From Trogon surrucura (Eukaryota > Chordata > Aves > Trogoniformes > Trogonidae): a stretch of 64,000 bases of DNA. Both the position numbers and the translations under genes were made by a program. Shown here piece after piece: positions 13,221 to 23,237 of this stretch. The stretch's first letter is position 1, and every line of letters starts with the position of its first letter. Where the stretch lies: positions 144,378,518 to 144,442,517 of the forward strand of contig CM036617.1 of the NCBI GenBank assembly GCA_020746105.1, given 5' to 3'. A model generated the notes under the pieces. That model was given only the letters and a program-made list of their open reading frames with translations. It did no database searches and was not told where the DNA came from.

Positions 13221-16200
13221 GACAACTATTTTTCTCTTTAAAATTAGGTATAGGCTTAAGGGTTATTTTGGATCAAGAAAGACCTACGCAAGCAGGATGA
13301 GGGAACAAAATGCAACCTGACCTACGGAGCTGGCTCTCAGTAAATCCTGACCATGTATTTTTTTGAAGAATAAATCTAAACCACTCCCACAGAGAATACT
13401 GGCATTAAACTTAAGGCTTTAAGCACAAAAATATCCCTGACAGCATAATTTCAGCTCAAGTTATTTTATTTTACTTTCATGGGAAAGGAATGAATTTTAC
13501 AAGGCAGTAATCAGAGAGGAATGAACCCTATGAGAAAAAAAAAAGTAAAAGTAATTATTGCTGTTATCAAAGGCGAATGTTCAATTTTTATTTTTTTTTC
13601 TCAGCTTCCCCTTCTCTCTCCTATTACTGTCTTTATTAAACTCCAGTTTGGGCTTTCCAGTGAATTTCTTGGTATCAGCTTTGTTGTTTGCTGTATTTGC
13701 ACCTCCTGGGCTGTAGTTCTTCACTTACGAAGTCTGCACTATTCCCACCGAGTGGGTCATTGCTTGCAGCAATGGAATATTTAGTAAACACTTCATGGAA
13801 TAATGAATTACTTTAGGTCTGACAGAAAGGACACTTCAGATTGTGTTTAGGGACTGTAAAATCTCTGGCATTTATGAAGACTTCATGGAAAAGCAGAGGA
13901 AGGGAAAAATCTCAAATAAGTTTTCCAAAGTCAAGCTGCATGTCCTTGTTTACAAACTGAGTCATTACTAAAGGCTGGTAAAGGCTACAAAATTCAGGAT
14001 GTGATGCTTATCCAGAATGAATAATTTCAATTCATTTCAGATTGTAGTTCTGGAGTGTTTCTAATGTAGTAAAAGTTATCATGTTAATTATACGCAATAT
14101 TTGCTTACTGAAAAACACTTGGAAATCCAAAATGTGAAGTTTCTAACCAATTAAAAAGAAACTCAGGTGGGTACCTCTGTTCAGCAGAATTGGGTTCTTT
14201 GTCTTAGATGAAATTAAATTACTGTTGACTAAAGCAGTTTTGTTTCTGAACAAAAGCATCTTGACTGGGCTTGAAGTGTTCACGTTACCTGAATTTTGCA
14301 GTGTTTATTGTGTTGACAATAGCTAAAGATTTCAGAATTTAATTCTGAATGATAGTACCTGCAGATCTAACTTTTACTTCTTTCTCATCATTTCTTCAAG
14401 CAAAGCAAGGCCAAATGAAACAAAAAGCAAAACTAATTTTGAATGCTATGCATGGTGGTTCTCAGGGGAGGCTGTTTAGCTGGTGCCATGAATAACCCCT
14501 GGTTTTACTGTGAGAGCTCCATTGAATCAATCTGAGATCTGACAATATCCCTCCATGCAGGGCAGATATAGTTTAAATCTACTACAGCACACAAGTGTAG
14601 CTTCCTTGTAATCTATCACATCAAATAACTTGATTAGTATTCATTGTGTAGGTACGCAAGCAGCAGTTATGTGGTATGCAGAAATTGAAATTCTGAACGA
14701 CTATAGGGCTCACCACCTCCCTTAACATGTCACAGGCATAATTCCAAGTTTTATTGTATCAGTAAAAACTGGGACTAACCCTACTGAAGTCAGACATAAA
14801 CTTGCATGAGATCAGAATAGAGATAAGTATTCATTAGTTGTATATGTGGTGGTTCCCCCTAAAACTATATTAATTACTTAAGCACTTTCCACTATTCAGA
14901 CTGGCTTTTTCTGTACATTCTGGATGCAAGCAAAACTGTTTGGGAGTAAATATTGTTAAAAAAACCCCACTCACCTTTACCTTCCTCTTTAGTCTTTCAC
15001 TTTGTGTGAACCAGGTCTAATGCAGGATTGCTTTGATATTTCTTAAACCTGATTTATGAAATGGCAGTGTGAATCCTTCTCTTCAAAGATTCCATGGGAG
15101 GAGACGAAGGACCCATCCCAGTACCAACTTGGGAGATAATGGAGTTGTCCTCACACTCTCTTTGCCTGGCTGTTGTGAATGGGGAAGTGCGTTGTGCTGC
15201 TGTACTGTTACTGCTCTCCATCTTTGTGCCACTGGCACACCTCAGTCTCCATGGTATTTAGAAAAAGAGAGGAAGAAGCCACAGAGACTGCTGAGCCCCT
15301 CTACTCAATCCAGTCATGGTACTGTGGTGTTCTTTTCCACTCACGTATCACTGCTACCAGCAGCTGAATCTATGTCAGAAGACTCCATCACATCTTTTTG
15401 TAGTGAACCACCAACACGATAAGAAGAAATCTGAAGGAAAGAACAGATCACTGAATGACTCTGTTACAGGAGATTTTTCCTCTTTCTCTCTAACTTCTAT
15501 TCTCCAGTGTCCTCATCTGCCTCTGAGAAAACTACACGCAACAGACCTTTCTCAGGAAACCGTATCTTCCATTTCTGTGAAAAAACAGCAGCAGCAAAAA
15601 ACCATGGGAGTTTCAGACAAAACTGTTCCCATGAGAACTCTCTTTTCCATAATTGCCCTTATCTGATTATGGTGGGAGAAGGGTTTTTTTTCACCTTCAC
15701 CCCCGCCTAGGACAAGTACCATGTTCTGACGCCAAGTCTCAGGAATCCAAGGCGGCCAAGATTATTGACCTAGGGGATATGTGCCTCTGAGTCAGATCCT
15801 GAGATCAGGAGGATCGTAATGGCTGTATGATTTAATTTATGTGTTTGAAGGATCTAATTTTCAAGGAACCAATGTAATAATTATCTCCCACCTATCCCAC
15901 TTCTATCCTTCATCTCTCCAATCAGCCAGTTTTTACTTCCTCAAGACTTCAAACCATAGGTCCTTGTGATATCATGTCATAGGCACTGTGACTATGGCAG
16001 CTGAGATCTCACTCTCTGCAGAATGGAAGAATTTTCTTCTTGGAAATTTTTCCCTTGGGACATAAGTTCAGAGATCATGGTCTGATCTGTGATTTGGCTC
16101 ATATATTGGGGTTACGGTGTATGCTCTGTCAGCAGTGTAGAAATGAGCAAACTTCTGTCTTCTGAACTTAATCACATTTAGTAGATTTGTGCAATAACGA

Positions 16201-17925
16201 AGATTAAAAAATTACATGCAATATGACCAGTGGGCTGTGTCACATGTGAATCTGATTCAAGGTATTTGCAATAACTTGACAAAAGCTGTCATTCAATATT
16301 TTAAAACATATTTAATCTCTGAGCCTGCAAAGCAGATTCTGTCACCTTCACACATTTGTTTTAACTATCTACTGTACAAATGTGGGACTTAAAACTTTTA
16401 CATTGTCCAGCAACTTTAGAGTCCTGTTTCTGCTCCATTATCCACAAAGGTTGCACACCATAAATATCTACAAGCAGTAGGTTGAGGTGCTTATACAAAA
16501 TAGCATATGTAGAACAAACCAAATATTTGTGTTATAATTCCTTTCTCAGACACTGAGAACATAAATTGGAATCAACAGAAGTTATTTACAATGCTAGACA
16601 CAGTATTTTACTGCATACTTCAATTTACAGTTGTTTTTTTTCTTTTGTAAATTGCCATTAAATATATGTGCACTGGTCATATCAGACAGTTCAAACTTTA
16701 TTTTAAAACTTAAATACCAGGAACTAGATAAAGTAATGAACATTTTTTATGAAACTAATGTTAAAACCTCGTCTTGTTTTGCGTGGCAGATAATGCTTTC
16801 AACTTAGGCTCCCCCTCACATATTCAGTTTGGATTTAATATGTTCTGAGCCAAATTCTGCCCTCACTTACCAACTTCATGGTATGAAGTGCTGACAAGAG
16901 GAGCTGCACTGGGCTAACCAAGAGCAAGACTTCATCATCAGTGCTCAGTGAGCATAGTTCATTCCTAATCAACGTGGTGGGATTGACCCTAATTAATAAA
17001 GGTTCATTGTCCTTTTGAATTCATGTTTCAGATTATCTAATGGTATTTCTTTAACCCTTCTCACAACAGGAAAGAGCCTTTAATATGAGATTATAGTTGA
17101 ACGTTCTCTCTTCCTTGCTTTCCTAAATGTCTATAAGATGTTTGCCACTCAACAGGTATGGCACCTTCTTTTTTTTTTGGCACTTACTTTCCTTTTGTTC
17201 CATCCTCTGGGAAAATGTATTTGCTTAGAGAAAAGAAGCCTCCTACCTTCTCCTTAGCCGCATCCCCATGACCCTCTAGTGTTTTCTGTCAAATGGTGTC
17301 AATGTAATACACAAATAATAGAATTGGTCTCTATGCTTTCTCCTCCCCGTGTCACAGGTAGATAAAAACCCCATGCTGTGTGCTGCAACCACAGCAGTCT
17401 TTTACAGAAGATCTATCCGGACTCACATAAGGCATGCATCTGGGCAGGCAAAAAATATGAACTGAGAAACTGTCTTTCTGTTAAAGGTCTACTAGGGATC
17501 TCAAACCTTGGACACGCAAGAACCAAATCTTAATTATGTTGCCCTTCATCATGCAACTTGCAGCTCAGGACTGAAAGCAGAGCAGGAAATTTGGGAAGGT
17601 GTATGTAAAGATGGCATAGTTCCCTTACTCTCTTTTTCTTCCTTGATTGCAGTGTCCCCAACCGCTTCCCAAGCATGATTTAGAGGAACCTGGTCACGTT
17701 CTCACCTAACTGTGTCGTTAACAGTTCCAGAATAGAACCCTGTGATTAAAATGTCCAGAAACATGAGCTCATGACATCAAAAGGACAGTTCCTTAATAAA
17801 AGTATGTGTTTCAAGTGCCACTGGTTTTAAAGCTCAACAGTAAAATAAAGGAGAAATTTATACTTGGAGATCTTCTCGGAAAGCATTTGCTGTCCATCAG
17901 AGGTACCAAAGCAGATAGCAATTAC

Positions 17926-17943
17926 AAAAAAAAAAAAAAAAAA
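17926..17943 (+). repeat. Poly(A) tract, A18
   Basis: Eighteen uninterrupted A residues followed by TTAAAAAATT. No retrotransposed gene is recognisable upstream, so it is treated as low complexity. Confidence 0.9.
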
Positions 17944-18301
17944 TTAAAAAATTATCCACCTCATGAAGGCAATAACCTTCAGGAAAAAATACTTTTTCTT
18001 TTTTTTTGCCACAGAGGTTAGCTGAATGATTTAACTGGTAATGTTGTTGCTGAGCTCTGCAACAACCTGCACAGAGGTCCATGGACCTACAATGTTAGTG
18101 AATGGTCGACTTTCCCAGGAAAGTTTTTGTTATCCTTATATTGCTTGACTTTCTTATACTGCATCTGTGCTTGCTTTGTCATTCTGCCATCTGCTGTAAC
18201 AAAATACAGGCAGAACATTTCAGAAAAAAAACCCTCCACACTTTAAAATACTCCAACCTGGAGCTCAGCTTTTTGCTTATCACAAGCTGTAGTGCTTATT
18301 A

Positions 18302-18426
18302 TCCTCTCCTCCTCCTCCTCCTTCTCCTCCTCCTCCTCCTCCTCCTCCTCCTTCTCCTCCTCCTCCTCCTCCTCCTCCTCCTTCTCCTCCTCCTTCTCCT
18401 CCTCCTCCTCCTCTTCCACCTCCTTT
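18302..18426 (+). repeat. (TCC)n pyrimidine tract with regular 30-bp interruptions
   Basis: About 120 bp of pyrimidine-only CCT/TCC repeats. CTT interruptions fall at 18321, 18351, 18381 and 18393, so the first three are spaced exactly 30 bp (ten triplets) apart. This shows growth by duplication of a 30-bp higher-order unit. The tract yields long meaningless polyserine, polyleucine or polyglutamate frames. A pure polypyrimidine mirror-like tract can form triplex (H-DNA). Confidence 0.97.
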
Positions 18427-19380
18427 CTCATCCCCTCCACCACATGCATGATGAATTACACACACATACCAAGTGTGGAGAGCACAGAATCCCATTGATT
18501 TTGCCACAATGTTTCTATTAAATGAAATGAATGGTTATGTGCTTTACTTCACTGCGCAAATGCGTTTGCTGAAAGGTCAGAAATAGCAGGTCATAATCAT
18601 TAAATTTTAAATTTTAGAACTCCCAATCAGGACTTGTTTCCTGTTTGGTATTGTCTGCAGATACACAATGTATAGCTGAGCAAAAGAGTCTGATTGCTAA
18701 AGCATCGAAATAACAGAATACAAGTAGAGTGGTTTTGAGCGCGCACTCTTTATAGTCCAGTCAAAGTTTCTTCCTGGTGCAGCCACGCAAATCTCTTGAT
18801 AGCAGTAAACTCGCTGCACAGACTTCATTCCTGAACACATGTTCAAAGGTGATAAAATAAATGCAGATGGTTTCCCAAAACCTCAGTGGAGCGTTTTTTA
18901 GTGTTACTAAATGGACTGTAAAAAAACTAGGGAAAAAAAGGAGAAAATACAGTTTGACAAAGGCAATTTCAGAGTAACATTCGGTCGTTTGAGAGAGAAG
19001 CAAAATAAAGTGTGAGTTTATAATAATGTATAGGCAAAACAATATTGACAGAGCATCTGAGCTGCCTAATGAGAGCGAGTTTTAGAATACTTGAATTAAT
19101 CTAGATTTGTGAGCTGAATGTTTTGCTTACTTAACACATATACAAAAAAGTTGGACAGGAATTCATTGTACCATGACCGAAGTTGACAATAAAACCATCC
19201 CCAGCTACAGTGAAAAGAGAATTAGGCCTTAACAAATTTATTACAGGCTTTGTTTACAAACTTGTTACAAAATCATAAGCATTTTTATTCGTACACAGGA
19301 TTTACAAGAACGCGTAACTGATGTGTGTGTTTGCCTCACTCTCTGGTTGAGATCTGCAGGTTTCTCTTTCACTTGGGGCC

Positions 19381-19442
19381 TGATCCAGCTTCCACTGGAG
19401 AAGGTGGGAATTTTTCCATTGACTTTAGTGGAAGCTGGATCA
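19381..19442. repeat. 62-bp palindrome with perfect 16-bp arms, probably an ancient MITE-like repeat
   Basis: TGATCCAGCTTCCACT (19381-19396) is perfectly complementary to AGTGGAAGCTGGATCA (19427-19442), with CCATTGACTTT in the loop. The pattern 'ggcctgatccagc ... ccattgactt ... gctggatca' resembles a family of palindromic repeats widespread in bird, turtle and crocodile DNA as I know it. Unusually well preserved arms for an old element. Confidence 0.6.
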
Positions 19443-20327
19443 AATCCAGAGGGTAACACTTCCGTTCATTGTTGCACTGAGGTGGGAAGGAGGCAGCCGA
19501 TGTAATAACCTTACGCACCATGCTTCTTTCTCGTTTAATGTGTTTCAGATGACAAGCGTTGTATTTACTCTGATACACTTTTTGCTGGCCAATTTTAAAA
19601 CACTTGGTGTATTGGTAAAGTTAAGAGTCAAAGACCAGTTCCTGTTACTGGATTTACAGTGGAAAAACACAAAATTGTTTTATTTTGACCTATAAAGAAT
19701 GAATCTCCCTTGATTTTCAATAAGCAGAAATAAAGGCATTAGGATCAACTCCTATGCTGTTTACGTTGTTATAAGGCTACATTTTCTTGTTTGTCTTCAA
19801 CAGAATTTCTCTGGATTTAAAGTGATATGGAGAAGTGTGGCATCCATACAGTAGGAACAAGGTAGTTTCAGATTAATGGTATTAAACCAAGCTAAATTTG
19901 TCTTATTTCCTCTTCTCATACAGGGATGGACTTATCTGGCATACTGAAAAAGAGAGATCTCTATAGTTAACGATCCATGACAATGTCTGCTCTCAATTAC
20001 AGCATCTGAAAATGATCTTTATTTGGGAATTCAGAGGGTAAAATTAGGTTTTTAACTTGCAAAAAAATTCAGTGAGGCAGGACTCTGAAAAATATGCTTG
20101 TCTGCCCAAGCAGAAAAAAATCGTTGAAACTTAAGCTTTCCTACTAGTAGAACTAGGAAAAGCTCTTTTAATGCCTTTTTAAAAAAATGTTTGTCAAGGC
20201 AAGAGAATGCTGGAAAAATTCTAGTCAAGTCTGTCAGATACTGAGTTCCTTGCTATACTACATCCTTTCTTTCCCTGGTATTGAATCTTTGAAACTATTG
20301 CTTAAAGCAAAGTAAGGATTTAGCGCT

Positions 20328-20376
20328 GTGAGGTGATGATATTTCCTGCGAGGCGATGATATTTCCTGTGAGGTGA
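20328..20376 (+). repeat. 20-bp tandem repeat, 2.4 copies
   Basis: GTGAGGTGATGATATTTCCT, then the same unit with two substitutions, then nine bases of a third unit. It lies in the NTF3 3' flank. Confidence 0.9.
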
Positions 20377-20950
20377 ATACCCTGGGCTCATGTTCAAAAT
20401 CAGATGGTTTCTCAAAACCTTTGTCTCTGGCCTTCCCTGTAGAATTATACCTACACGGTCCAACCTGGCTTTCGGAGGCACTACTATTCCCGTGCTTAGC
20501 CTCGTGAGCAACCTGTCCAGTTCCCTGGTGGCTTTCCAATGTGTGATGCTCTCCGTAAGGGATTAGGGGAGACCACACAATTTGCTGCTTTTGATGACCT
20601 ACTGCAGATTTGAAGTTGATTCTCCAGTAGTGAAAGCTGTATGAACAAAGGAATCCTGCAACCTCGAGTTTGAGCATTCTGATCTCATTTTCATTTGTGA
20701 TGCTGAACACGCTGCGACAGCGAAAGCCGAGGTGTAAAAAACCAAAGGCCTCTACAGCTGTAACGCTTTCAGAATGGCTGGCATTTCCCAGCCCTGACGG
20801 TGTGGTAAGATCTTGTTAGACACAGATAACGTATGCAGTCCAATCTTCATTCTGTTGATAGCCATGACAAGACTCTCGTTTACTTTTACGGGAGTGGGAT
20901 CTCATCCAGGGCATTATACAACTCATGTATAATAGACCATCTCTTCAAAT

Positions 20951-20984
20951 AGTGTAATTATTACTGTAGTGTAATTATTACTGA
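20951..20984 (+). repeat. 17-bp tandem duplication
   Basis: AGTGTAATTATTACTGT followed by AGTGTAATTATTACTGA. Each unit contains TAATTA, a homeodomain core site, so two such sites occur 17 bp apart. About 1 kb downstream of the NTF3 3' end. Confidence 0.9.
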
Positions 20985-22026
20985 CAATACAAAGAAAAGT
21001 CTGAGGTATATATATGCTAGTACATTTGCCTGTCTTAAGTAACAACTCACCTGTATAATTGAAGGATTTCATTATAACTACGCACTACCTGGATTTCAGT
21101 CAACATACTGCTCAAAAAGATCTATTATTTCACACATCCAGGAAAGATAGCAGATTTGTTGAGCAGTTCTACACACTCTTCCCTGTGTGAAAAATGGAGA
21201 ATAGATCGATGAGGAGAAGAACAGCTTTGTATGGATGTGTGACTTTGATATCTATGCCGGGATATCATACCTTTCTTTACTATATTTTGCAAGCCAGGGG
21301 CTCTTTTAAGGTTAAGACACCACCAACTTTGTTTCTAATTTAAAAACTTAGACAGAGATCCAACAATGCAAGCAGAAGATAACTGGTTTGTGTGAGAAGG
21401 AAGAGGCCGATCACAATAAAAAGTAAATTCTGAAGAACTCATCTTTTATGTGTTATATTAATGATTCATTTAGATTGATTCCTGGCTTCAGTAAGTTTCT
21501 GCTAGAAATATTTTAGATTTTTTTCATAGTTTTTTATGACGAACTGGCAGCATTAGAAACAGTTGCAAAACAAATGTGCTTCAAAAACATAAACAAAATT
21601 TCCTGGATTATTAGCAGTTGTTCTGAAATGCTAACAGAGGGAAAACGGTCATTTCACTAGCAAAACTGACATAACATACAGAATTACTTTTTAATGGCCA
21701 CTTTATGCCTGCAATGTTGACAGCATCTGCAGGCTGCAACATGTATTTTGGTCCATTTTTGTTTTGGCAGTGAGAAGTCAACACTGCATCCAATTAAATG
21801 TGAATGTATAGAGTGGGGAATATAAATATGTACACAACTCTTGACATTGATCTGATTTTTAACAAGTTTACTAAATGACAGTCACTGGCTTGACAATACT
21901 GAATGAAAAATACTGGTTTTACACAGGTTTTACAGTAAAGTTACGGTATGCTGCCAACAAGCAGTGTCACATAGTCTAAAAAAACCCGGAGTTGCCCACA
22001 GCAGAGGCACACACCTTATGCTCTTG

Positions 22027-22032
22027 TTTATC
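22027..22032 (-). terminator. NTF3: Candidate variant polyadenylation hexamer GATAAA
   Basis: GATAAA on the minus strand about 146 bases after the stop. It sits where, from memory, human NTF3 has AATAAA. Downstream sequence (about 22000-22020) contains GTGTGTGCC, a plausible GT-rich downstream element. This is the better positioned of the two candidates, although the hexamer is a weak variant. Confidence 0.45.
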
Positions 22033-22068
22033 GAGAGAGAAAGCTTATATACTGTAGATTTGCTGAAG

Positions 22069-22074
22069 TTTAAT
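22069..22074 (-). terminator. NTF3: Candidate polyadenylation hexamer ATTAAA
   Basis: ATTAAA on the minus strand about 104 bases after the stop codon. It is the commonest variant of AATAAA, and it overlaps the ARE nonamer. It could produce a very short 3' UTR. Which hexamer is used cannot be decided from sequence. Confidence 0.4.
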
Positions 22075-22177
22075 AAATAAGGTCAACTTATAATATATAA
22101 AACAATATAAACATTTATATGCTACATGCATATCATATAATTTAAAGTAATAATTTATATAGCAAAGAGATGCAGAT

Positions 22178-22951
22178 TTATGTTCTTCCTATTTTCCTTG
22201 ACAACGCGCACACGCAGGAGGTGTCTATTCTTATCCATCTCCAGCCTACCAGTTTATTGTTTTCTGAAGTCAGTGCTCTAACGTAAGTTTGGGATGTCTT
22301 GCATTGGGAGTTCCAGTGCTTGTCATCGATGCCGCGGCAGCCATTTTTTACAGGCTTGGCTTCTTTACACCTTGTTTCATAAAAGTATTGCTTAACTGGA
22401 GAGTTGCCCGTTTTAATTTCTCCCAGAACAGTTACCTGGTGTCCTCTAATGTCGATAGCAGACGATTTGTCCGTGACCCATAAACTTTCACTGTCACAAA
22501 CGGAATATTCCCCTCGGTGGCTCTTGTGCTCTGCGTATCTTTTCCGCCGGGAGGTTCTGTTCACCACCACCGAATTTCCAATATAATCCTCCATGAGGTA
22601 CAGTGGCGGTGGTTCCAGCGGTGTGTTGTCACTCAAGAGGACTCGGGGAGAGTTGTAGCGTCTCTGCTGCCTCAAGAAATCTGTATCCATTGAAATAACT
22701 GGCTGGAAGTCTGATTTCACATTTTCATCTCCATCCATGTCTTGCTGAGTGTCTGCTTTCTGCACTGTGTTTTGATAGTTTTCTTTAATATCGACCATCT
22801 GCTTAGAAAGCTTGTTTTTTAAAATGTCTGCCTGAATGAGTTTAATAATAAGGGAATTTATGGAATCTTCTGGCAAACTCCTTTGATCCATGTTGGTAGA
22901 CTGGATGCCACGAAGATAAGCGAGAAATATCACATAAAACAAGATGGACAT
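22178..22951 (-). CDS. NTF3: Neurotrophin-3 precursor (prepro-NT-3), complete 257-aa ORF in one exon
   Basis: Encodes the secreted neurotrophin NT-3, the main ligand of TrkC, which also binds p75NTR and supports sensory, sympathetic and enteric neurons. I start it at the ATG at 22951 ([10 protein letters not shown]), giving 257 aa, the usual vertebrate length. Visible parts: hydrophobic signal peptide ~1-18; propeptide ~19-138 with the conserved block [10 protein letters not shown] (98-107), [13 protein letters not shown] (111-123) and N-glycosylation site NRT (131-133); furin site RRKR (135-138); mature factor 139-257 (119 aa, bases 22181-22537). The six cystine-knot cysteines are 152, 195, 205, 217, 246 and 248. 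Mature Arg103 (residue 241), important for TrkC binding in NT-3 studies, is present. The mature part is nearly invariant among vertebrates; position 61 is Lys here and Arg in mammals, as I remember them. The frame stays open upstream to a GTG at 23071, which is not a eukaryotic start. No frameshift or premature stop is seen. Stop is TAA. Confidence 0.98.
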   Translation of the reverse strand: MSILFYVIFLAYLRGIQSTNMDQRSLPEDSINSLIIKLIQADILKNKLSKQMVDIKENYQNTVQKADTQQDMDGDENVKSDFQPVISMDTDFLRQQRRYNSPRVLLSDNTPLEPPPLYLMEDYIGNSVVVNRTSRRKRYAEHKSHRGEYSVCDSESLWVTDKSSAIDIRGHQVTVLGEIKTGNSPVKQYFYETRCKEAKPVKNGCRGIDDKHWNSQCKTSQTYVRALTSENNKLVGWRWIRIDTSCVCALSRKIGRT

Positions 22952-22990
22952 CACCTTGTTCACCTGTAAGATCTGCAAAGAAAAAAAAAT
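22952..22990 (-). promoter_or_regulatory. NTF3: Splice acceptor and in-frame leader of the NTF3 coding exon
   Basis: Read on the minus strand, a T-rich tract (about 22977-22989) is followed by CAG with the AG at 22973-22974. The exon then starts with ATC at 22972 and encodes ILQVNKV directly before the Met at 22951. These seven residues match the junction in the longer (270-aa) mammalian isoform, where a distal 5' exon supplies a few residues ahead of ILQVNKV. So the acceptor is very likely used for splicing from a distal 5' exon. I did not find that distal exon in the remaining 41 kb, and a short exon of this kind could easily be missed by eye. Confidence 0.85.
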
Positions 22991-23071
22991 CAACACAAAA
23001 CCAATTAAACATGGAAGTTTACTAGAGGCTGTAAACATGAAAATTTGGATTTGTTTTTGTAATATCTGCAC

Positions 23072-23077
23072 TTTATA
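23072..23077 (-). promoter_or_regulatory. Candidate proximal TATA box, second copy of the same 13-mer
   Basis: TATAAA on the minus strand inside a second exact copy of TCTATAAAGTGCA (23067-23079), 113 bases closer to the NTF3 ATG than the first. A start about 30 bases downstream (near 23046) would give a 5' UTR of about 95 bases, and the first ATG would be the in-frame one at 23038. Confidence 0.35.
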
Positions 23078-23184
23078 GATACAAATAGGCTACGTGTTTC
23101 TTTGAAGTTTTTTTATATTTTGTAACGAGTACGACTGTTTTCTGACTTTTTTTTTCCTCGGTGTTTCATCTATTTTTCATGCAC

Positions 23185-23190
23185 TTTATA
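23185..23190 (-). promoter_or_regulatory. Candidate distal TATA box of a promoter just 5' of the NTF3 coding exon
   Basis: TATAAA on the minus strand, inside the 13-mer TCTATAAAGTGCA (23180-23192). A start about 30 bases downstream would fall near 23159, some 210 bases before the NTF3 ATG. A CRE-like TGACGTAT lies 40 bases upstream. Mammalian NTF3 has an alternative promoter giving transcripts that begin close to the coding exon, which makes the site plausible. No experimental start is visible. Confidence 0.4.
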
Positions 23191-23229
23191 GAATGACCTT
23201 ATTTTTCTTTGTTCCGTGTATAGTGGCAT

Positions 23230-23237
23230 ATACGTCA
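23230..23237 (-). promoter_or_regulatory. CRE-like element TGACGTAT
   Basis: TGACGTAT on the minus strand, a one-base variant of the palindromic CRE (TGACGTCA) that keeps the TGACG half-site. It is placed 40 bases upstream of the distal TATA candidate, a typical position for a functional CRE. Activity-dependent control of neurotrophin genes by CREB-family factors is established for BDNF. For this gene it is inference. Confidence 0.35.

Larger units (their letters stand above)
7293..18301. other. Non-coding flank, no gene recognised
   Basis: The longest frame (9341-9766, plus, 141 codons) has no recognisable family and is rich in Leu, Ser and Cys. Others at 15069-15666 overlap each other in different frames. 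A modestly GC-richer patch at about 8930-9080 lacks CpG-island density. Weak ancient-repeat echoes occur at about 14768-14820 and 16848-16900. Confidence 0.65.
18427..22009. other. NTF3 3' flank, no gene recognised
   Basis: Contains the palindrome at 19.4 kb and small tandem repeats at 20.3 and 20.95 kb. The 150-codon minus frame at 20258-20710 spans the 20-bp tandem repeat and has no recognisable domain. Confidence 0.65.
22010..22177 (-). other. NTF3: NTF3 proximal 3' UTR, AU-rich, with ARE nonamer
   Basis: About 165 bases after the NTF3 stop are strongly AU-rich. They contain the nonamer TTATTTATT (22072-22080), the classical core of an AU-rich mRNA-instability element. The layout (ATATGATATGCATG, then a GTTTATATTG stretch, then TTATTTATTAAAC) looks like the human NTF3 3' UTR as I remember it, so this is probably a conserved UTR and not neutral DNA. 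The 3' limit is inferred from the candidate polyadenylation hexamer at 22027-22032. Confidence 0.65.

Noticed and set aside
17926..17943. Poly(A) tail of a processed pseudogene
   Set aside because: No recognisable cDNA-like sequence upstream and no flanking target-site duplication seen.
18102..18521. Poly-leucine, poly-serine and poly-glutamate frames
   Set aside because: Direct translation products of the (TCC)n microsatellite.
20258..20710. 150-codon minus-strand frame
   Set aside because: No recognisable domain, includes a 20-bp tandem repeat, no splice or promoter support.
22952..23071. NTF3 reading frame starting at 23071 (297 residues)
   Set aside because: The first codon there is GTG, not ATG. 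The canonical 257-residue start at 22951 matches the family. Only the in-frame ATG at 23038 is kept, as a hypothesis.
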